NCBI GenBank assembly: GCA_910579585.1
Contig: CAJTVA010000057.1
Coordinates: forward strand, 1 to 8,154
Source: an uncultured Christensenella sp.
GTDB taxonomy: Bacteria; Bacillota; Clostridia; Christensenellales; Borkfalkiaceae
Length of the DNA: 8,154 bases
Direction: 5' to 3'
Under the pieces are notes generated by a model, which saw only the letters and a program-made list of their open reading frames with translations, was not told the origin of the DNA and ran no database searches. This document shows, piece after piece, positions 4,380 through 8,154 of this stretch. Every line of letters begins with the position of its first letter. Within the stretch, counting starts at the first letter, position 1. A program made the translations under genes and the position numbers.

Positions 4380-6026
4380 ATGAAACGGAACAAAGCGATT
4401 ATATTGGTGGCGACAGCGTGTGTTGCGGCAGGGGCGCTGGTTGCGTTGGCGGCTTGCGAAGCCCCGCCCGAGCACGAGCATACATATGACAACGGTACCG
4501 TAACGGTGGCGGCAACTTGTACGCAGAACGGTGAAAAAACTTTCAAGTGCACAGGTTGCAACGATTCTTATATTGAAGTCGTTACCGCGGTAGGGCACGA
4601 TTGGGAAACCGAATATACGGTCGATTCCGTAGCGGACTGCATCGTGGACGGCGCGAAATCCGTTCATTGTAAAAACTGTGAAGCGACTAAGGACATCGTT
4701 ACAATTACTGCCGCGCACGATTGGGAAACCGAGTATACGGTCGATTCCGAACCGACCTGTACTGAACAGGGGGTCAAATCTTATCACTGTAAAAACTGCG
4801 ACGAAACGGACGGGGCAACTCCGATTGACTCTTGCGGGCACAATGCGGGTAAATGGACTGTTGATTCGCAATATACGCCCACGTTAAAACAAACGGGTAA
4901 GGCAGTGCGTAAATGTGCAAATACAGGCTGTAACGAAGTCTTAGTGGAACACGAACTGCCCGCACTTAACAATGAGGATTATTCAGTGACAGTGGTTACT
5001 CCGTCTACTTGCAAGGCGGCAGGCACAGCTGATTACGTATATGACAAGGACGGAGTTTCCGTAAAGTTTACGGCAGGGGTCGAGCTTGCCGCCCACAAGT
5101 ACGGTAACAGTTTGGACACGACGGATAAATCCACGGGTGAAATTTTCGGTTATACTTGCGAAGTGTGCGGCGCGGTCGACGACGCAAACTCATATATCTA
5201 TATGGACGATTCCGCATTGGGCAACAGTAATCTGAATACAATCGACGTATCGAATTATTATTTTGAGTTTACGACGGACGGCTATTTATGCTTACGGCTC
5301 GATTTGATTGCGCCTGGGAGATACGAATTGACTTTCGAGCATCTTAAAGATACGAGCGTTGCTTATATCGACCAGATTCTTTTCGACGGTGAAAGCACTA
5401 AACGAGTAGCGTACGGCGGTAGAAACAGCGCAACTATTCAGTCTGCATACGAAAGCGTTGCAACCATAGCCCATAACGGGAAACAAGCTATATCTTTTAC
5501 TTTTGACGCTACTGATTCTTCATACGTAGGTCATTATCTTCATATACGCTTAATGACACAGGTTAAACCTGTTTTTACGGTATCGGTAAATTATGAAATG
5601 GCAGCACTTGTAATAAACGAAGGAGATACCTTAAATAGTTTAACCGTGCCTTGCAAAATCGTGAAAGACGGCGCTATTTATGGCGGTGTAACAATTCTCG
5701 AAGTAGGTGATGTCGAAGAGGGAGTGTATATGTTGCAGATAAACGTATTGCAGAGCCTGACAAGGTCGATGGTATTCTTCGGAAAGAATATTCAGCCCGA
5801 ATACGAAAGTATTTTCGGACCTGCAAGCGAGTACGGTATGGGCGGAGCTGCGGAAGTGATTTGGCAGTCTCCCAATGCACAGGTAAGGGACGGGGTTGAG
5901 TATAAAGTTACGGGTTCAGGTTCGACGTTTACTATCGAGCTGACTCTTAAGAAAGGGGATAGGCTTATCTTCGCCCATACCAATGGGAATGACGGCACTA
6001 TTGGACTGACTATGACCAAAGCGTAA
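4380..6026 (+). CDS. Surface lipoprotein with Cys/His repeat modules and beta-rich C-terminal domains
   Basis: Predicted to be exported and lipid-anchored. A basic start (MKRNK), a hydrophobic core and the lipobox LAAC give lipidated C26. Residues 32-265 hold about five to six short modules with the pattern H...C...CxxC. Modules 1-3 are in exact 40-residue register: C47/C57/C60, C87/C97/C100 and C127/C137/C140, with H34, H73 and H113 in front. Later modules are degenerate (C179/C184; C260/C263). Each full module offers one His and three Cys, enough for one zinc ion, but this is inference. Similar repeats are common in uncharacterised clostridial surface proteins. Residues ~270-548 contain about two or three beta-rich domains of unknown family (strands such as LCLRLDLIAPGRYELTFEHL and FTIELTLKKGDRLIFAH). 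The gene is monocistronic behind a strong promoter. Binding partner and role are unknown. Confidence 0.88.
   Translation: MKRNKAIILVATACVAAGALVALAACEAPPEHEHTYDNGTVTVAATCTQNGEKTFKCTGCNDSYIEVVTAVGHDWETEYTVDSVADCIVDGAKSVHCKNCEATKDIVTITAAHDWETEYTVDSEPTCTEQGVKSYHCKNCDETDGATPIDSCGHNAGKWTVDSQYTPTLKQTGKAVRKCANTGCNEVLVEHELPALNNEDYSVTVVTPSTCKAAGTADYVYDKDGVSVKFTAGVELAAHKYGNSLDTTDKSTGEIFGYTCEVCGAVDDANSYIYMDDSALGNSNLNTIDVSNYYFEFTTDGYLCLRLDLIAPGRYELTFEHLKDTSVAYIDQILFDGESTKRVAYGGRNSATIQSAYESVATIAHNGKQAISFTFDATDSSYVGHYLHIRLMTQVKPVFTVSVNYEMAALVINEGDTLNSLTVPCKIVKDGAIYGGVTILEVGDVEEGVYMLQINVLQSLTRSMVFFGKNIQPEYESIFGPASEYGMGGAAEVIWQSPNAQVRDGVEYKVTGSGSTFTIELTLKKGDRLIFAHTNGNDGTIGLTMTKA
4595..4749 (+). repeat. 120-bp tandem duplication inside the lipoprotein gene
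   Basis: The segments 4595-4629 and 4715-4749 are 35 bp long and differ at one position (4613 against 4733, a synonymous GAA/GAG change). Further downstream the CKNC-coding stretches near 4668 and 4788 also match at the same 120-bp offset, which equals the 40-residue protein module. Near-identity at third codon positions indicates a recent duplication or gene conversion. Confidence 0.85.
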
Positions 6027-6036
6027 ACCCGCCAGT

Positions 6037-6816
6037 TTAACAGTATAATTTTCTAATTACAAAATTTACAAGCCCGACAGGCAAAATACGCTGTAAAAAT
6101 ACCAGCAGTTTGTAGCCCGCGCCAACGGTTATACGTAGGGGCGGGTTTTTCTTTTCCGCAACCCGTAAAATAACTTTCGCGACGTTTTCGGGGCTTTTAC
6201 CGCGCTGTTCGTCGCGCGCCATTTTCGCGACCGACCTTTTCGCGCGTTCGTTTTCGCCCTCTAAGACCCTCGCCGCGGTGAAGCCCGTTTTCGTGTCCCC
6301 GGGCAGTACGGCGCAAACCTTTATTTTATAGGGCTTAACTTCGTTCGCCAGTGCGCGAGAGAAAACTTCGGCGCCCGCTTTCGTCGCCGAATACATAGCC
6401 TGATAGGGCAGGGGCATAATTCCGCCGACCGAAGAGATATTTATAATTTTGCCTTTTGTTTCTTTGAGATAGGGCACGGCAATCCCGCTTAGAACGCAGG
6501 TTGCGGTCAAGTTAACGTTTACAATCGCCTGACAGGATGCGGCGGAAGCTTCTTCCATAGCCCCCGCAATGCCGAAGCCTGCGTTGTTTACGAGAATATC
6601 TATGCGCCCCTCGCGCCCGTGGACTTCCGCGAAAATCTTTTTAATTTCTTCGCTGTCGCAGACGTCGGCTTGAAAGCACGCGAAACCGTTGCCCGCATAA
6701 GGGCGTCGAGCGATGCCGTAAACTTTACAGCCTTTTTTCAAAAACGACTTCGCCGCCGCAAGCCCGATTCCGCTTGTCGCACCCGTGATTATTACGACTT
6801 TTCCGCTGATTTTCAT
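6037..6816 (-). CDS. Short-chain dehydrogenase/reductase (candidate 3-ketoacyl or 3-ketosphinganine reductase)
   Basis: Classical SDR of 259 aa on a Rossmann fold. It shows TGATSGIG (11-18) for dinucleotide binding, acidic D51 after strand 3, NNAG (77-80), N102, catalytic S129, Y142 and K146 (YSATK), and LPGDTKTGF (171-179). Arginines R37 and R38 after the second strand suggest a preference for NADPH. The C-terminal ~25 residues (KLLVFLQRILPVGLVNFVIR) are hydrophobic with basic residues, as in DltE/COG0300-type SDRs, and could bind membrane or lipid. The substrate cannot be read from sequence. Because it is divergent from an oxoamine synthase, reduction of that enzyme's 3-keto product is a reasonable hypothesis. 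No Shine-Dalgarno precedes the ATG. Its stop codon is 10 nt from that of the convergent lipoprotein gene, with no terminator between. Confidence 0.92.
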   Translation of the reverse strand: MKISGKVVIITGATSGIGLAAAKSFLKKGCKVYGIARRPYAGNGFACFQADVCDSEEIKKIFAEVHGREGRIDILVNNAGFGIAGAMEEASAASCQAIVNVNLTATCVLSGIAVPYLKETKGKIINISSVGGIMPLPYQAMYSATKAGAEVFSRALANEVKPYKIKVCAVLPGDTKTGFTAARVLEGENERAKRSVAKMARDEQRGKSPENVAKVILRVAEKKNPPLRITVGAGYKLLVFLQRILPVGLVNFVIRKLYC

Positions 6817-6825
6817 AACGGGGAA

Positions 6826-6854
6826 ATTATATTATCTATTTTAAATTTTGTCAA
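6826..6854 (-). promoter_or_regulatory. Perfect-consensus promoter of the SDR gene, near-leaderless
   Basis: On the minus strand, TTGACA (6854-6849), 17 bp, then TATAAT (6831-6826): both hexamers are perfect. The predicted start is near 6819, only 3 nt before the ATG at 6816. The sequence between -10 and ATG (TTCCCCGTT) has no Shine-Dalgarno. Confidence 0.82.
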
Positions 6855-6871
6855 ATTTTCACATTCATTAA

Positions 6872-6900
6872 TTGACTTTGGCTATGCTATTTGCTAAAAT
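6872..6900 (+). promoter_or_regulatory. Sigma-A promoter of the oxoamine synthase gene
   Basis: TTGACT (6872-6877), 17 bp, TAAAAT (6895-6900), with TG at 6892-6893 making an extended -10. The predicted start is near 6907, and the ~21-nt leader holds the Shine-Dalgarno GGGAGG (6915-6920), 7 nt before the ATG. Its -35 box lies 17 bp from that of the divergent SDR promoter. Confidence 0.8.
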
Positions 6901-6927
6901 TTCACTGAATTTAAGGGAGGCGTTTTT

Positions 6928-8118
6928 ATGGACCTTTTTAAAAAATGCGAAGATAAAGAAAGAATAAACCTGCTTAAAAGTAAAGATATTTACCCTTACT
7001 TTCATATGTTGACTACCAAGCAAGCCCCCGAAGTAGTAATGGAGGGCAAGGATATAATAATGCTGGGCTCTAACAACTATTTAGGGCTGACGTCACACCC
7101 CGAAGTTATCGAAGCGGGGGTAAAAGCGCTTGAAAAGTACGGTTCGGGTTGCTCGGGCAGCCGCTTTTTAAACGGCACGCTGGATTTACATATCGAGCTT
7201 GAAAAAAAGCTTGCGGCTTTTTTGCATAAAGAGGACGTGGTAACGTTTTCGACGGGCTTTCAGTCTAACCTCGGCATAATTTCGGGAATAGCGGGGCGCA
7301 CCGACGTAATACTTTGCGACAAGGAAAACCACGCAAGCATATACGACGGCTGCCGCCTGTCTTTTGCGAAAATGTTGCGCTACAACCATGCGGATATGCA
7401 CGATTTGGAAGAGCGGTTAAAGACGGTCGATACTTCGGTTTCGGGCATACTTATCGTGACGGACGGCGTATTCAGTATGGGCGGAGATATAGCCAAACTG
7501 CCCGAAATAGTCGCGCTTGCAAAAAAATACGGAGCGAGGGTAATGGTTGACGACGCGCACGGTTTGGGCGTTCTCGGCGAACACGGACGCGGCACCGCGG
7601 AATACTTCGGGCTGGAAGACGAGGTCGACATTTATATGGGCACGTTCTCGAAGTCGCTTGCAAGCATAGGCGGCTATATGGCGGCGAAGCACGACGTTTG
7701 CGAATACGTCCGTCACAATTCCCGCCCGTTCATTTTCAGCGCAAGCCTGACCCCCGCCAATGCGGCTTGTGCTTTGAAGTCGCTTGAAATTCTGGAAAGA
7801 GAGCCGCAAAGGGTGAAGCGCCTTGCCGAAATAAGCGGCTATATGCGCCAAAACCTGAAACGCGACGGGGTAGACATTATCGACGGCACTACTCCGATTA
7901 TCCCCATTTATACTTATACCGACCTGAAAACGTTTACGGCTTGCAAACTGCTTTTCGACAGGGGCGTGTACGTGAACTCGGTAATATCGCCCGCAACTCC
8001 CGTAGGCAAAAGCCTGTTAAGGACAAGCTATATGGCGACACATACCGAGGAACAGCTCGACAGGGCGCTGGTCGAAATAAAAGCCGTGTTAAACGAAATA
8101 AAGAATATAGAAGAGTAA
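6928..8118 (+). CDS. PLP-dependent alpha-oxoamine synthase, serine palmitoyltransferase-like
   Basis: Condenses an amino acid with an acyl thioester, releasing CO2, in the family of serine palmitoyltransferase (SPT), KAPA synthase (BioF), glycine C-acetyltransferase (Kbl) and 5-aminolevulinate synthase. At 396 aa it has family length. PLP residues are visible: H135 (DKENHAS) stacking on the ring, D208 and H211 (VDDAHG), Schiff-base lysine K242 (GTFSKSLAS) and carboxylate-binding R365 (RTSYMATHT). The segments GSGCSGSRFLNGTLDLH (72-88), SKSLASIGG and RHNSRPFIFSAS read like bacterial SPT rather than Kbl (which has VRFICGTQ) or BioF. No bioA/bioD or threonine dehydrogenase is nearby; instead an SDR is divergent. 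I infer SPT-like activity making a 3-keto sphingoid base, with Kbl/BioF-like or another acyl specificity as the alternatives. No signal peptide is present, so it should be cytosolic. Confidence 0.92.
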   Translation: MDLFKKCEDKERINLLKSKDIYPYFHMLTTKQAPEVVMEGKDIIMLGSNNYLGLTSHPEVIEAGVKALEKYGSGCSGSRFLNGTLDLHIELEKKLAAFLHKEDVVTFSTGFQSNLGIISGIAGRTDVILCDKENHASIYDGCRLSFAKMLRYNHADMHDLEERLKTVDTSVSGILIVTDGVFSMGGDIAKLPEIVALAKKYGARVMVDDAHGLGVLGEHGRGTAEYFGLEDEVDIYMGTFSKSLASIGGYMAAKHDVCEYVRHNSRPFIFSASLTPANAACALKSLEILEREPQRVKRLAEISGYMRQNLKRDGVDIIDGTTPIIPIYTYTDLKTFTACKLLFDRGVYVNSVISPATPVGKSLLRTSYMATHTEEQLDRALVEIKAVLNEIKNIEE

Positions 8119-8154
8119 GCGTTCCGCTTAAAAAATAAGCCGCGCGGGCTTTTG
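8116..8154 (+). terminator. Probable terminator after the oxoamine synthase gene, cut by the window end
   Basis: A small hairpin TAAGCG-TTC-CGCTTA (8116-8130) includes the stop codon. It is followed by AAGCC (8137-8141), a GCGCG loop, GGCTT (8147-8151) and the beginning of a T-run. The second hairpin looks like an intrinsic terminator, but its tail is mostly outside the window. Confidence 0.5.

Noticed and set aside
4595..4749. CRISPR-like repeat
   Set aside because: There are only two copies, in frame within a coding region and in register with protein modules.
4374..4871. 165-aa open frame on the minus strand opposite the lipoprotein
   Set aside because: Its internal repeats mirror the duplicated modules on the coding strand; no start signal or domain is visible.
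6024..6039. TAAAC/GTTTA inverted repeat between the convergent genes as a terminator
   Set aside because: The stem is only 5 bp, AT-rich, made largely of the two stop codons, and has no U-run.
7417..7851. 144-aa open frame on the minus strand opposite the oxoamine synthase
   Set aside because: It is antisense to a clearly conserved enzyme and has no ribosome binding site or recognisable motif.
6928..8118. Naming the oxoamine synthase Kbl or BioF
   Set aside because: The motif set around residues 72-88 and 242 looks closer to serine palmitoyltransferase, and no threonine dehydrogenase or biotin genes are adjacent; I left the gene symbol empty.

Overview
The window looks like a chromosomal segment from an uncultured, probably gut-associated member of the Clostridia (Bacillota). 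The case rests on four things: the ruvX-DUF1292 pair (yrrK-yrzB in Bacillus), which is a typical Firmicutes neighbourhood; strong AGGAGG-type ribosome binding sites next to consensus TTGACA/TATAAT promoters; a lipoprotein with cysteine-rich repeats of the kind common on clostridial cell surfaces; and a Myb-like regulator resembling RsfA-type proteins of spore formers. I cannot place it to genus. No rRNA, tRNA, CRISPR array, transposase or integrase is visible.

Layout. 22-945 (-) is a 307-residue protein I do not recognise. It is divergent from 1011-1610 (+), a small DNA-binding protein with two Myb-like repeats and a C-terminal coiled coil. That gene ends at a strong bidirectional terminator (1612-1653) shared with 1652-1852 (-), a GTG-started 66-residue membrane-anchored protein. 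A 227-bp AT-rich regulatory region (1853-2079), crowded with GTAAA/TTTAC elements, leads to 2080-3315 (+), a Fic-domain protein with an altered core motif. 3398-3820 ruvX and 3823-4131 DUF1292 follow as a two-gene operon closed by a terminator at 4148-4187. 4380-6026 (+) encodes a lipoprotein of 40-residue Cys/His modules plus beta-rich domains, behind a perfect TTGACA-17-TATAAT promoter and a roughly 115-nt leader. The last part is a divergent pair: 6037-6816 (-), a short-chain dehydrogenase, and 6928-8118 (+), a PLP-dependent alpha-oxoamine synthase whose motifs look most like serine palmitoyltransferase. A terminator begins at the window's end.

How the genes may work together. The clearest functional hypothesis is the divergent pair at 6037-8118. 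An oxoamine synthase condenses an amino acid with an acyl thioester to give a 3-keto product, and an SDR could reduce that ketone. These are the first two steps of sphingoid-base synthesis, which would be notable in a clostridial genome. The Fic gene has its own promoter, is more AT-rich than its neighbours, and sits where other Firmicutes usually carry ireB next to ruvX, so it may be an insertion.

A second theme is translation initiation. Three genes (the 307-residue protein, ruvX and the SDR) have no Shine-Dalgarno sequence and have a promoter -10 box so close to the ATG that the predicted transcripts start 0 to 5 nt before it. The other six have good SD sequences. This suggests mixed leaderless and leadered initiation.
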